A stretch of DNA of 64,000 bases from Pseudarthrobacter albicanus. Its GTDB lineage: Bacteria > Actinomycetota > Actinomycetes > Actinomycetales > Micrococcaceae. Below are positions 26,071 to 35,326 of this stretch, in pieces. The notes beneath the pieces were generated by a model. It did no database searches, was not told where the DNA came from, and saw nothing but the letters and a program-made list of their open reading frames with translations. How positions within the stretch are numbered: position 1 is the first letter of the stretch; every line of letters starts with the position of its first letter. The DNA lies in NCBI RefSeq assembly GCF_018224015.1, contig NZ_JAGPOT010000010.1, forward strand, positions 62,001 to 126,000. The letters are read 5' to 3'. Made by a program: the position numbers and the translations under genes.

Positions 26071-29000
26071 TCGGTAACCTGCTTTCCTCGTGCGCACAGC
26101 GGACAGACCTCGGGCAGCCGGCAGCCGTGCCCGCCGTGACCGCCTTTGGAAGGATCATGGCGGGCTTCGAAGGTGCTCCCGGACATCACCCGGGCGGCAC
26201 CGTTCACCATCTCCAGCGCCCAGTTCTGGTCCGGGTCCAGCGCGGCCTGCGCCTGCACTCCCGGGCTCTTGGTGGTGGTGCCGAGCTGGGCCAGGACGGC
26301 TCCGCCCGGCCGCGGCGCCGGGCCGTCGTCGGGCCCGGCAAAACCTCCGGCCAGCACGGCCGCCTGGTAGGCGCCCAGTTGCGGGTGGCGTTCGAGTTCG
26401 GCTTTTCCGGGCTGCCGCTTGCCCGTCTTGAGGTCCACGATGACCAGCCGGCCCTCGGCGTCGATCTCCAGCCGGTCCACCTGCCCGCGTAGCACGGCGG
26501 ACCGGGCGGGCCAGGGCTCGTCCGCGGGCGCGTCCGCGTCCGCCCCGGCCGCGTCGGCGTCCGCCTCGGCGTCGGGGGTGATGTCCTGCAGTTTCACCTC
26601 GAAGTCCTGTTCGACGCCGAGCAGGCTGCGGCCTTCGCTGCGCATGACCAACACGTACTGGGCGAGCTTCCGGACCATGGATTCGGCCCGCTGGAAGTCC
26701 AGCTTCCCTTCCCAGTTGTCCTTCATCCCGAGCGCCGGCCAGCGGCGGGCGAGTTCCGCGAGGTATTCGCCGCCCGAGGCGTCCGGGAGGTCCTGGGCGA
26801 TGGCGTGGACCAGGGTTCCCAGGCTGCGGGCGAAATCGGTCGCCGCCTCGCCGCCCGCGGCCTGGACGAACCAGTCAAGGGGTGATTTCTGCACAGTCTC
26901 GACCTTCGAGGGTGAGACGTAGACGGTGCCTCCCGGCGGGACCACCGGATCCTCCGAGGACAGCGGCGCCAGGCCCCACCAGCTGGCCGGATGCGCCCCC
27001 GGAACCGGGGGCTCGGCAGCGGCCAGGGCGCCGAGCACCATGGTCGCTTCCTGTGATTCGGCGGCCGTGGCGTCCAGCTGGGCGTACTGCCGCAGTTCGG
27101 CCACGAGGGCGCGCAGGGTCAGCGGCCGCTCCACGGGGGTGAAGCCGCGCCGTTCCTGGTCCGGGCGCAGCGGTGCCACATAGTCCAGGAACGAGGACGG
27201 CTGTTCATCCTCCGAGGAGACGGCCGTGCAGATCAGGACCTCCCGGGCCCGGGAGACGGCGGTGGAGAAGCTCCGCAGCTCGTCATAGCGGATTTCCCGC
27301 AGCCGGCTGAGCGGATCCAGCTGCAGGGCGTACTCCACGCCGTGTTCGACGGCGTCGGCAAACAGGGTGCTGCCGAGCAGCTCGCCGCGGAGCCTGGTGT
27401 TGGGCCACACGCCTTCCTGCAGCCCCGGCACGATCACCACCGGCCATTCCCGTCCGGCGGCGCTGGCGGGTGTCATGAGCTCCACGGCGTCCTCGAGCTG
27501 GGCCCGCGCGGCGAGGGTGTCCATCGGGAGTTCCTGGTTGAGCAGGTACTCGAGGAACTGTTCCGGCCCGGAACCCGGCAGCTGGTCCACGAAGCGTTCC
27601 GCGGTGTGGAACAACGCCATCATGGCGTCGAGGTCGCGGTCCGCGCGGGCCCCGGCCGAACCGGCGGCCAGGGCAGCTTCGGTCCAGCGGGCGGCGAGAC
27701 CGGTGGAATTCCAGAGCGCCCACAGCACGGTTTCGGCGTTGCCGCCGGGTGCCAGGGCGGCTTCCCGGCCGGCCTGGATCATCCGCGCGATCCGCCGGGC
27801 GGAGTGCCCCTCGATGCCGAGCGTGGCCAGGGCCCCCGGTTCCAGCAGGGCCTCCACCAGGAGTGCGTCGCTGGTGCGGCCGCCGCCGCCCAGGAGCTCC
27901 TCCCGGCGCAGCGACTGGCGCAGCCGCCGGAGCTCGATCGAGGTGGCGCCGCCGATCCGTGAGGTGAGCAGGGCGACGGCCGACTCGGGGGTAAGGACGG
28001 ACGGGTCCAGGACCACCGCGTAGGCGTCCAGCAGGGGCCTGACGGCAACCTCGTCCCGGACGGCGGATTCGGCGACAGGAATCCGGACCGGGATCCCCTG
28101 GCCGGCGAGGTACCGCTGAAGCTGGCTGAGCTGGCCGCCGTTGCGCACGATCACGGCGATGTCACCGAGTTCGCGGCCGTCGTTGAGCTGGGCTTCGAGG
28201 ATCCGCTGCGCGACATAGCGCAGTTCGTGGACCGGGGACGGCAGCAGATGCGCCTCGACGCTGCCGGCACTCCCCGCGGCATCGGTTCCGCGGCCCGGGG
28301 CTTCGACGGGTCCGCCGGCGGGGCCGCCCGCGGGGCGCCCGGCAGGACCATCAGCCCCCTCGGCCCCGCACTGCTCGAGCCGGCGCGCGGACTGCCCGCC
28401 GGCGCGGCGGGAAATGCGCCCGGCGACCGAGAGCCACGCCCCGGCCACGGCGGGAGTGTGGCGGTGGGCGAACCACAGCGGACGCTCCAGCACCGTGTCG
28501 CCGGCGGGGGCCAGCAGCCGGGGCAGCTCGGCCACGAGGTCCGGACGGGCCCCGCGGAAGCCCTGGACCACGGTGTCCGGCGAGGACGTGATGATGGCGT
28601 CCTTGCCCGCCGCGATGTCCGCGAGCAGCTCGAACACCGCCGGATTGGCCTCCTGGATGTCATCCACCAGGATCAGCTGCAGCCTGCTCCGCTCGGCGGC
28701 CAGGAAGTCCGGGGCGTCCTGGAAGATCTGGCGCGCGGCCGTGATGATGCCGGCCGGGTCGAAGGCCTCGGGCATGCGCAGGTCCAGGACGTCGCGGTAT
28801 TCGGAATACAGGGCGGCGGCGGGCACCCAGTCGGGCCGGCGGCACCGGCGGGCCAGGACGACGAGGTCCTCCGCGGTCCGGCCGGATTCGATGATCCGGT
28901 CAAAGAGCTGGCGTACCTCCTGCCGGAAACCGCGGGTCTGCAGGGCTGCCCCGAGGTCCTCCGGCCACTCAAGCCCAAGGCCGGGCAGCGCGTGACCTTC

Positions 29001-29549
29001 GAGCAGTTCCTTGATGATCAGGTCCTGCTCGGGCCCGGAGAGGAGTTTGGGCGGGCGCGGCAGCGGCAGGATGCCTTCCGCCTTGGCCCGCCGGATCAGA
29101 TCGAACGCGTACGACGCCCAGGTGCGCGCCGGCGTCGTACTCAGGCTCCGGTCCAGCCGTGCGGTGAAGCGGTCCCGGAGGGAATCCGCGGCGAGCCGCC
29201 CGGGAGCCAGGATCAGCATCCGTTCGGGGTCCAGGCCGTCCCGTTGTGCCCGGCGGACTGCGGCCTCCACGAGGACGGTGGATTTTCCGGTCCCCGGCGC
29301 CCCGGGCACCAGGACGGGGCCCGCGCCGTGCGGGACGTCGACGGCGGCGAGCTGGTCTGCGGAGAGCACCGGGACGGCGGTATGCGGCTTCCGCGGCGGG
29401 AGCAGCCGGAGCTCCGCGCCGGAGGCCCGGGTACGGGAGCCCCCGGAGGCGGTCAGCGGGTATGCCGGCAGATCAGTAGCTGGCGGATCACCAGCAGGCA
29501 GCTCATTAGCAGGCAGCTCAAGAACAGGGGCCGGGCCGGGGGTAGTCAC
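26067..29549 (-). CDS. adnA: AdnA-like helicase-nuclease subunit
   Basis: 1160 residues, partner of AdnB. After a low-complexity N-terminus (repeats of LPAxDLPA type) it has Walker A GAPGTGKS at 83-90, a degenerate motif II (LILVDDIQEANPA instead of DEFQD), and SRAREVLICT as motif VI. The C-terminal nuclease shows GTLVHAIAQ, RGQVDRLEI, LVIVDLKTGKRQ and QLGAYQ, all with the expected metal-binding residues. Three cysteines (CRLPEVCPLC) follow, like an AddB-type Fe-S site, but the matching upstream position is serine (QKSPLDWF). Starts at GTG overlapping the ATL stop by 4 nt. Confidence 0.92.
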   Translation of the reverse strand: MTTPGPAPVLELPANELPAGDPPATDLPAYPLTASGGSRTRASGAELRLLPPRKPHTAVPVLSADQLAAVDVPHGAGPVLVPGAPGTGKSTVLVEAAVRRAQRDGLDPERMLILAPGRLAADSLRDRFTARLDRSLSTTPARTWASYAFDLIRRAKAEGILPLPRPPKLLSGPEQDLIIKELLEGHALPGLGLEWPEDLGAALQTRGFRQEVRQLFDRIIESGRTAEDLVVLARRCRRPDWVPAAALYSEYRDVLDLRMPEAFDPAGIITAARQIFQDAPDFLAAERSRLQLILVDDIQEANPAVFELLADIAAGKDAIITSSPDTVVQGFRGARPDLVAELPRLLAPAGDTVLERPLWFAHRHTPAVAGAWLSVAGRISRRAGGQSARRLEQCGAEGADGPAGRPAGGPAGGPVEAPGRGTDAAGSAGSVEAHLLPSPVHELRYVAQRILEAQLNDGRELGDIAVIVRNGGQLSQLQRYLAGQGIPVRIPVAESAVRDEVAVRPLLDAYAVVLDPSVLTPESAVALLTSRIGGATSIELRRLRQSLRREELLGGGGRTSDALLVEALLEPGALATLGIEGHSARRIARMIQAGREAALAPGGNAETVLWALWNSTGLAARWTEAALAAGSAGARADRDLDAMMALFHTAERFVDQLPGSGPEQFLEYLLNQELPMDTLAARAQLEDAVELMTPASAAGREWPVVIVPGLQEGVWPNTRLRGELLGSTLFADAVEHGVEYALQLDPLSRLREIRYDELRSFSTAVSRAREVLICTAVSSEDEQPSSFLDYVAPLRPDQERRGFTPVERPLTLRALVAELRQYAQLDATAAESQEATMVLGALAAAEPPVPGAHPASWWGLAPLSSEDPVVPPGGTVYVSPSKVETVQKSPLDWFVQAAGGEAATDFARSLGTLVHAIAQDLPDASGGEYLAELARRWPALGMKDNWEGKLDFQRAESMVRKLAQYVLVMRSEGRSLLGVEQDFEVKLQDITPDAEADADAAGADADAPADEPWPARSAVLRGQVDRLEIDAEGRLVIVDLKTGKRQPGKAELERHPQLGAYQAAVLAGGFAGPDDGPAPRPGGAVLAQLGTTTKSPGVQAQAALDPDQNWALEMVNGAARVMSGSTFEARHDPSKGGHGGHGCRLPEVCPLCARGKQVTE

Positions 29550-29965
29550 ACAGTCATTTCATCATCGGGGGCCGACAATTTATGCAACGCCCGTTCCAGG
29601 CGCTCGGCGATGGCGTCGATCCGGTCGAAGTCGTCCTCGGATGGCGCCCACCGGGCCGCGGCCAGGTCCACCCGCCAGCGTCCCTCGCCGGTACGGAGAT
29701 AGTCCAGGTAGCTGCCGTGCAGCGGGGTGCCCTCCTGGAGGTACCGGGCCAGGGCGGCATGCTCATGTCCCGGCGGTGCCTCCCCGTTTGATTTCAGGAC
29801 CCGCCACCACGGGACGGCGCTGCCGTGGTGGCTCATCACGGACCCGACCTGCCGGGGGCCGCCGCCGCCACCCAGGAGTTCCGCGACGTCACCGTAGGCC
29901 AGCACGGTGCCCGCGGGGATCAAGGCCACCAGCTCCAGCACCGCCTCCACATACTCCGCCCGCAT
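29546..29965 (-). CDS. Alkyltransferase-like protein (ATL), DNA-binding MGMT homologue
   Basis: 139 residues covering the DNA-binding domain of O6-alkylguanine transferases. The reactive-cysteine motif PCHRV is replaced by PWWRVL (in AVPWWRVLKSNG), so it cannot transfer alkyl groups. ATL proteins bind O6-alkylguanine and pass the lesion to nucleotide excision repair. GTVLAYGDVAELLGGGGGPRQVG is the conserved helix-turn-helix region. It heads the ATL-adnA-adnB unit with 4-nt overlaps throughout, and is divergent from a DEDDh exonuclease gene. Confidence 0.93.
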   Translation of the reverse strand: MRAEYVEAVLELVALIPAGTVLAYGDVAELLGGGGGPRQVGSVMSHHGSAVPWWRVLKSNGEAPPGHEHAALARYLQEGTPLHGSYLDYLRTGEGRWRVDLAAARWAPSEDDFDRIDAIAERLERALHKLSAPDDEMTV

Positions 29966-29971
29966 CGATCC

Positions 29972-29977
29972 AGACTA
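29972..29977 (-). promoter_or_regulatory. Candidate -10 box for a leaderless ATL-adnAB transcript
   Basis: TAGTCT on the minus strand ends 6 nt before the ATG at 29965, which would place transcription start at or next to the start codon. There is no ribosome site. Confidence 0.4.
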
Positions 29978-29979
29978 GC

Positions 29980-30046
29980 CGCAACGCGGGGTCACTTACG
30001 GCCCATTCCGCCGGGCAGGATGGGCTGTAAGTGACCCCGCGTTGCG
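29980..30046. repeat. Long inverted repeat (27-bp arms, 13-nt loop)
   Basis: Arms 29980-30006 and 30020-30046 match at 26 of 27 positions; the one difference still allows a G:T pair. The arms include GTCACTTAC / GTAAGTGAC. It lies between two divergent starts, so it is not a terminator in the usual place. It looks like a dispersed REP-like palindromic element, but only one copy is in this window. Confidence 0.75.
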
Positions 30047-30084
30047 TTCAGGGTGCGGAATCAAGAACTGTCGGAGGCAGCAGG

Positions 30085-30090
30085 TAGCGT
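30085..30090 (+). promoter_or_regulatory. Candidate -10 box for a leaderless exonuclease transcript
   Basis: TAGCGT ends 6 nt before the ATG at 30097. The intervening GGAGGC could be read as a ribosome site but is too close to the start codon. Confidence 0.35.
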
Positions 30091-30096
30091 GGAGGC

Positions 30097-30807
30097 ATGA
30101 GCACCTGGAACTCCCTCCCCCGCGCAGCCTTTGACCTCGAGACCACCGGCCGTAATTCCCGTGCCGCGAGGATCGTCACCGCGTCGGTCACCGTGGTGGA
30201 CTCCGCCGGCGGGATCATTAAGGAGCATGAGTGGCTCGCGGATCCTGGCGTGGAGATCCCCACGGAGGCCAGCGATATCCACGGGATCACCACCGAGCAG
30301 GCGCGCCGCGAGGGCCGTCCGGCCGCTGAAGTGACGCGGGAACTTTCGGCGGTCCTCCAGGAGCTTTTCGATGCCCACGTGCCGGTCATCGCCTTCAACG
30401 CCAGCTACGACTTCACCGTCCTGGCCGCCGAATCGGCGCGCTACGGCGTCCCCCAGCTGAGCCGCTTTCCGGTGCTGGACCCGTACATCATGAACAAGCA
30501 GGTGGACCGCTACCGCAAGGGCAAGCGCACGCTCACAGCCCTGTGCGAGGAGTACGGCGTCAGCCTGGACAACGCGCACACCTCGGCCGCCGATGCGCTG
30601 GCGACCCTGCGCATGCTCGATGCCATGGCCGGGAAGTTTCCCAAGCTCAGCATGCCGGCCGCCCATCTCCACCAGCTCCAGATCGAGTGGGCCTCGTCCC
30701 AGGCCGCGGACTTCCAGAACTACCTGCGCAAGACCAAGCCTGCCGCCGTGATCGAGGGTGACTGGCCGGTGCTGCCGCCCGAGGACGCCAGCCGCGGCGA
30801 GTTCTGA
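30097..30807 (+). CDS. DEDDh 3'-5' exonuclease (DnaQ/epsilon-like)
   Basis: 236 residues with ExoI FDLETTG near residue 10, ExoII IAFNASYDFTVL near 105, and ExoIII HTSAADALAT near 165, the His-x4-Asp pattern of the DEDDh class. This is the stand-alone type, without a polymerase or BRCT domain, so it probably degrades DNA or RNA ends in repair rather than proofreading. The residues after about 190 are not conserved. Divergent from the ATL-adnAB unit, fitting a DNA-repair neighbourhood. Confidence 0.9.
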   Translation: MSTWNSLPRAAFDLETTGRNSRAARIVTASVTVVDSAGGIIKEHEWLADPGVEIPTEASDIHGITTEQARREGRPAAEVTRELSAVLQELFDAHVPVIAFNASYDFTVLAAESARYGVPQLSRFPVLDPYIMNKQVDRYRKGKRTLTALCEEYGVSLDNAHTSAADALATLRMLDAMAGKFPKLSMPAAHLHQLQIEWASSQAADFQNYLRKTKPAAVIEGDWPVLPPEDASRGEF

Positions 30808-31125
30808 CGGACGCTTCCCACCCGGCGGGACCTGGCCGCCCGGAACCGGGCCAGGCCTGTTCCTGGCCGGCGCACCGCCGGTGCGACGCAGATCACGTCC
30901 CTGTCCGCAGTGCATACCCTGAGGGAGTGAAGGTGGTGGATTCAGTGGAGGCGACGCCTACCCCGCCGCCACCCGCAGCCAGGGCACATATGGTGAATTA
31001 CCCACAGCAATACACCCTTTCTGGTGAACTAAATGCAAAGGTGGAGGCCCCCTGCCCCCGCTGACATAATTAAACCCTGAAGCGGGCGTGTGTTATTTCG
31101 CGCCCGAACCACCCTCAAGGGATAA
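30808..31125. other. 318-nt gap before metN: hairpins, no riboswitch recognised
   Basis: Just after the exonuclease gene a GC-rich stem (CCTGGCC 30831-30837 with GGCCAGG 30849-30855) could terminate transcription. Near the 3' end, CGGGCG and CGCCCG (about 31083-31108) form a small stem-loop shortly before the metN ribosome site AAGGGATAA. I looked for SAM-I, SAM-II and SAM-IV riboswitch features and could not see one. Confidence 0.4.
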
Positions 31126-32232
31126 ATGATCACAGTTACCGACCTTCGCAAGGTCTACCAGCAGGGCAAGAAAGAAGTGGTGGCCCTCGACGGCGTCACA
31201 CTTTCCGTGCCGAAGGGCTCCATCCACGGCATCATTGGCCATTCCGGTGCCGGAAAATCGACCCTGGTGCGCTGCCTGACCCTCCTGGACCGTCCGACCT
31301 CCGGATCCGTCAGCATCGATGGGACCGAACTGAGTTCTGTCCGCGATTCGGAGATCCGTGCGGCCCGGCGGCGCATCGGCATGGTCTTCCAGCACGCCAA
31401 CCTGATGGACTCCCGGACGGCGGCGGGAAATGTTGCCCATCCCCTCGAGCTGGTCAAGACCCCGAAGGACAAGACCCGGACGCGGGTCGCCGAACTCCTG
31501 AAGCTCGTCGGGCTGGAGGGGTTTGAGAACGCCTACCCCTCCCAGCTCTCCGGCGGCCAGCGCCAGCGCGTCGGCATTGCCCGGGCCCTGGCCTCGGAAC
31601 CGGAGGTGCTGCTCTGCGACGAGCCCACCTCCGCCCTGGACCCGGCAACCACCAACGAGATCCTCGACCTGATCCAGGAACTGACCAGCCGTCTGCAGCT
31701 GACAGTGCTGATCATCACGCACGAGATGAACGTCGTGAAGCGCGTCTGCAACTCGGTGTCCCTCCTGTCGCGGGGCCGCATCATCGAACACGGGGCCCTC
31801 GAGGACGTAGCCGGAGAGCTGGACAGCCAGCTGGCCCGGGCCCTGCTGCCGCTTCCGCCGTCGTTTCCCCTGCCCGGGCCCCTGCAACGCGGCCCCGTAC
31901 TGGAGATCGTCTTCTCCGGTGACAGCGCCAAGGAGCCCGTATTGACCGGCGTCGCCCGGCACTTCGACATGGACATTAATGTCCTGGCCGGGAGCGTCGA
32001 GACGCTCGGCGGCCAGCAGTTCGGCCATCTCCGCGTACAACTGGCCGAAAACTCGGACGTCGACGGCGTCCTGGGCTACCTGACCGACCGCGGCATCAGC
32101 GCCCGCCGGGTGGCGCCCGTCGCCGGCGCGGCCCCGGAATTCCCCGACACGCTCCCCGACCCTGACCTCCCGGACCCCGTTGTCCCGAACCAGGGACTTC
32201 ATCCGACCAAGGAACAAGGAAGGCACGAATGA
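31126..32232 (+). CDS. metN: Methionine ABC transporter ATPase MetN
   Basis: ATP-binding subunit of the D/L-methionine importer. 368 residues: Walker A GHSGAGKST (about 38-46), signature LSGGQRQRVGIARAL, Walker B VLLCDEPTSALDP, H-loop ITHEMNVV. The C-terminal region (about 255-340) is a NIL (ACT-like) domain that binds methionine and inhibits transport. Followed by metI with a 4-nt overlap. The ATG has AAGGGA upstream. Confidence 0.95.
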   Translation: MITVTDLRKVYQQGKKEVVALDGVTLSVPKGSIHGIIGHSGAGKSTLVRCLTLLDRPTSGSVSIDGTELSSVRDSEIRAARRRIGMVFQHANLMDSRTAAGNVAHPLELVKTPKDKTRTRVAELLKLVGLEGFENAYPSQLSGGQRQRVGIARALASEPEVLLCDEPTSALDPATTNEILDLIQELTSRLQLTVLIITHEMNVVKRVCNSVSLLSRGRIIEHGALEDVAGELDSQLARALLPLPPSFPLPGPLQRGPVLEIVFSGDSAKEPVLTGVARHFDMDINVLAGSVETLGGQQFGHLRVQLAENSDVDGVLGYLTDRGISARRVAPVAGAAPEFPDTLPDPDLPDPVVPNQGLHPTKEQGRHE

Positions 32233-32900
32233 ACGATTTCTTCAGCAACCCCGTCCTCGTGAAAGCCCTGCCCGAAGCGATCATCGAGACGCTGCAGATG
32301 GTCGGTATCTCTGCCTTCTTCACCGTGCTGGTCGGCCTGCCGCTGGGCGTGTTCCTTCATGTCTCCGCCCCCGGCGGGCTGCGCCCGATGCCGGTCATCA
32401 ACCGGATCCTGAGCGACATCGTCGTCAACATCACCCGGTCCATCCCGTTTGCCATCCTGATGGTGGCGCTCATCCCGCTGGCCCGCGCGCTGACCGGAAC
32501 CAGCCTGGGCCCGGTGGCGGCGTCGGTTTCCCTGTCCATCGGGACCATTCCGTTCTTCGCCCGGCTCGTGGAGACCTGCCTGCGCGATGTGCACCACGGC
32601 AAGATCGACGCGGCCCAGGTCATGGGGTCCACCAACATGCAGGTCATCAGCAAGGTGCTGCTGCGCGAATCCCTTCCTCCCCTCGTCGCGGCGGCCACCA
32701 CCACGGTGGTCACCCTCGTCGGCTACTCCGCCATGGCGGGCCTCGTCGGGGGCGGCGGGCTCGGCAAGCTGGCCTACAACTACGGTTTCCAGCGCTTCGA
32801 CGTCTCAGTCATGATCGTCACCATCGTGCTGATCGTCGTCCTGGTCCAGGTCATCCAGCTGGTCGGTGAACGGATCTCCCGCAGCCTGGATCACCGCTAA
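32229..32900 (+). CDS. metI: Methionine ABC transporter permease MetI
   Basis: Membrane channel subunit of 223 residues with five predicted helices. The EAA loop, which docks on MetN, is visible as KIDAAQVMGSTNMQVISKVLLRESLP. The start overlaps metN by 4 nt. The usual MetI beginning ETLQMVGISAFFTVLVGLPLG is present. Confidence 0.95.
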   Translation: MNDFFSNPVLVKALPEAIIETLQMVGISAFFTVLVGLPLGVFLHVSAPGGLRPMPVINRILSDIVVNITRSIPFAILMVALIPLARALTGTSLGPVAASVSLSIGTIPFFARLVETCLRDVHHGKIDAAQVMGSTNMQVISKVLLRESLPPLVAAATTTVVTLVGYSAMAGLVGGGGLGKLAYNYGFQRFDVSVMIVTIVLIVVLVQVIQLVGERISRSLDHR

Positions 32901-33043
32901 CCGCGGGGCCGGGCGGGCCGTCCGACACGGCACGCCTTCCTCCACAGACCAACATCCCTGCAGCGGGTAGCCGCCCACTGTATCTGCGCGGATCACGGCA
33001 GCACGCCGAGTTGATCCCGGCTATTTCGAAAGGAACGCACCTG

Positions 33044-33889
33044 ATGCGTAAATCACTCACCCTTCTGGCCACCGGCATCGTCACTGCCCTGGCGCTGACG
33101 GCCTGCGGCGGGTCCTCCACCCCCAGCACCCAGGCCACCAACACCCTGGACCCGGCCAAGCCGGTCACCCTTAAGGTCGGTGCCAGCCCGGTGCCCCACG
33201 CGAAAATCCTCGAGTTCGTCAACCAGGAGCTCGCTCCCAAGGCTGGCCTCAAGCTGGACATCAAGGAAATCGAGGATTACCAGACGCCGAACACCGCGCT
33301 GAGCGACGGTTCCCTCGACGCCAACTTCTACCAGCACCTCCCGTGGTTCGAGGACCAGGTCAAGACCAAGGGATACAAGTTCGGCCACGGCGCCGGTGTC
33401 CACATCGAGCCGTACGCCGCGTTCTCCGAGAAGGTCCAGAACATCAAGGACATCCAGGACGGCGCCAAGGTCGCCATCACCAATGACCCGTCCAACCAAG
33501 TCCGCGCCCTCAAGGTGCTCCAGGTCGCCGGCCTGGTCAAGGACATCAAGGAAGATTCCACCGTGCTGACGCTGAGCGACGCACAAAACCCGAAAAAACT
33601 GAAGTTCTCGGAAAACCAGCCCGAGCTGCTGATCAACGACCTCAAGGACCCGTCGGTGGACCTGGCCCTGATCAACGGCAACTTCATTCTCAAGGCCGGC
33701 CTGAGCACCTCCAAGGCCCTCGCCGTGGAATCCGTGAACAACAACCCCTACGCCAACTTCCTGGCCTGGCGCGAGGACTCCAAGGATGACGTACGGATCA
33801 AGAAGCTCGACGAACTGCTCCACTCCCCCGAGGTCAAGGCCTTCATCCAGAAGGAATGGCCCAACGGTGATGTGACTCCGGCGTTCTGA
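33044..33889 (+). CDS. metQ: Methionine-binding lipoprotein MetQ
   Basis: Periplasm-equivalent (membrane-anchored) substrate-binding protein. The 281-residue product starts with a lipoprotein signal peptide MRKSLTLLATGIVTALALTAC, with the lipobox LTAC at about 18-21. The NlpA/MetQ core follows: VGASPVPHAKILEFV, IKEIEDYQTPNTALSDGSLDANFYQH, and IALINGN-like DLALINGNFI. Lies 143 nt after metI and precedes a terminator. AAAGGA precedes the ATG. Confidence 0.95.
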   Translation: MRKSLTLLATGIVTALALTACGGSSTPSTQATNTLDPAKPVTLKVGASPVPHAKILEFVNQELAPKAGLKLDIKEIEDYQTPNTALSDGSLDANFYQHLPWFEDQVKTKGYKFGHGAGVHIEPYAAFSEKVQNIKDIQDGAKVAITNDPSNQVRALKVLQVAGLVKDIKEDSTVLTLSDAQNPKKLKFSENQPELLINDLKDPSVDLALINGNFILKAGLSTSKALAVESVNNNPYANFLAWREDSKDDVRIKKLDELLHSPEVKAFIQKEWPNGDVTPAF

Positions 33890-33917
33890 GCCCGGCTCCC
33901 CTGAAGCGTTAAAGACC

Positions 33918-33945
33918 TTTGGCACCCGCCGCGGCGGGTGCCAAA
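33918..33945. terminator. Terminator between convergent metQ and hemL
   Basis: Perfect 28-nt palindrome with arms TTTGGCACCCGCC/GGCGGGTGCCAAA, 29 nt after the metQ stop and 37 nt from the hemL stop. It can fold on either transcript. Confidence 0.85.
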
Positions 33946-33981
33946 GTCATTTAAGCACGACGGCGGGGCACGTCGCCCGGG

Positions 33982-35313
33982 TCAGGCCTTCGCGGCGGCG
34001 GCGGCCTTGGCTGCGGCCGGCAGGGCGTCGAAGATCCGGTTCATCGCGGCGTCGTCGTGCGCGGCGGACAGGAACCAGGCCTCGAAGACCGACGGCGGCA
34101 GGTAGACCCCGGAGTCCAGCATCGAGTGGAAGAACGGCGCGTAGCGGAAGACTTCCTGGCCCTGCGCGTCGTCGTAGTTGCGGACACCGTGCGCGGATGT
34201 GCCGAACGCCACGGAGAACAGGTTCCCCGCGCGCTGGATCGAGTGGTCCACGCCGGCCGCATCGAGCGCGGAGGACAGCGCCGTGGACAGCTCCAGCGAG
34301 CGGGCGTCCACGAACGAGTAGACCTCGGGGGTGGCGTGGGTGAGGGTCGCGACGCCGGCGGCCATCGCCACCGGGTTCCCGGACAGCGTGCCGGCCTGGT
34401 AGACCGGGCCCAGCGGGGCGAGGTAGTCCATGACGTCCGCGCGTCCGCCGAGGGCCGCCGTCGGCATCCCGCCGCCGATGACCTTGCCGAAGGTCAGCAG
34501 GTCCGGGGTCCAGGGCTCGGCGGCGCCGGCCGCCCCGCCGGTAAGGCCCCAGTAGCCGGCGTAGCCGGTCCGGAAGCCGGTGAGGACCTCGTCGAGGATC
34601 AGCAGGGCGCCGTGTTCGCGGGTGATCCGGGAGAGCCCGGCGTTGAAGCCGTCCCCGGGGGTGACCACGCCCATGTTGGCGGGGGCGGCCTCGGTGATGA
34701 CGGCCGCGATGTTGGGCCCGTGCTTGGCGAACGCGGCCTCGACGGCGCCGAGGTCGTTGTAGGGCAGCACGAGGGTCTCGGCGGCCGTGGCGGCGGTGAC
34801 GCCCGCGGAGCCCGGCAGCGCCAGCGTGGCGACGCCGGAGCCGGCGGCGGCGAGAAGCCCGTCGAGGTGGCCGTGGTAGCAGCCGGCGAACTTGATGATG
34901 AGGTCGCGGCCGGTGAAGCCGCGGGCCAGCCGGACCGCCGTCATGGTCGCCTCGGTGCCGGTGGACACCATCCGGACGCGCTCGGCAGCGGGGACCCGTT
35001 CCTTGACGATCGCGGCGAGGTTGGCCTCATCCGGTGTCGAGGCGCCGAAGGACAGCCCGCGGTCGACGGCGGCGTGCACCGCCGCGAGGACCGCCGGGTG
35101 GGCATGTCCCAGCAGGGCCGGGCCCCAGGAGCAGACCAGGTCGACGTACTCCGCGCCGTCGGCGTCCGTCAGGTACGGGCCCCGGGCGGAGACCATGAAG
35201 CGCGGTGTCCCGCCCACGGAGCCGAAGGCGCGGACGGGCGAGTTGACGCCGCCGGGCATCAGCTGGCGGGCGCGGTCGAAGAGTTCCTCGTTGCGAGGGT
35301 GGCTGGAAGTCAT
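33982..35313 (-). CDS. hemL: Glutamate-1-semialdehyde 2,1-aminomutase
   Basis: PLP enzyme that makes 5-aminolevulinate from glutamate-1-semialdehyde. 443 residues. The PLP lysine is in [36 protein letters not shown] is the diagnostic N-terminal segment. Last gene of the minus-strand heme operon, 13 nt after the LLM flavoenzyme. The C-terminus ends in an Ala/Lys-rich tail. Confidence 0.97.
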   Translation of the reverse strand: MTSSHPRNEELFDRARQLMPGGVNSPVRAFGSVGGTPRFMVSARGPYLTDADGAEYVDLVCSWGPALLGHAHPAVLAAVHAAVDRGLSFGASTPDEANLAAIVKERVPAAERVRMVSTGTEATMTAVRLARGFTGRDLIIKFAGCYHGHLDGLLAAAGSGVATLALPGSAGVTAATAAETLVLPYNDLGAVEAAFAKHGPNIAAVITEAAPANMGVVTPGDGFNAGLSRITREHGALLILDEVLTGFRTGYAGYWGLTGGAAGAAEPWTPDLLTFGKVIGGGMPTAALGGRADVMDYLAPLGPVYQAGTLSGNPVAMAAGVATLTHATPEVYSFVDARSLELSTALSSALDAAGVDHSIQRAGNLFSVAFGTSAHGVRNYDDAQGQEVFRYAPFFHSMLDSGVYLPPSVFEAWFLSAAHDDAAMNRIFDALPAAAKAAAAAKA

Positions 35314-35326
35314 GGTTCCTATTCTT

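Noticed and set aside
29980..30046. Ordinary rho-independent terminator
   Set aside because: It lies between divergent gene starts and has no T-run, so it does not end either transcript.
30808..31125. SAM riboswitch before metN
   Set aside because: A methionine importer made this plausible, but I could not find conserved core elements of the SAM-I, SAM-II or SAM-IV classes; only small hairpins.
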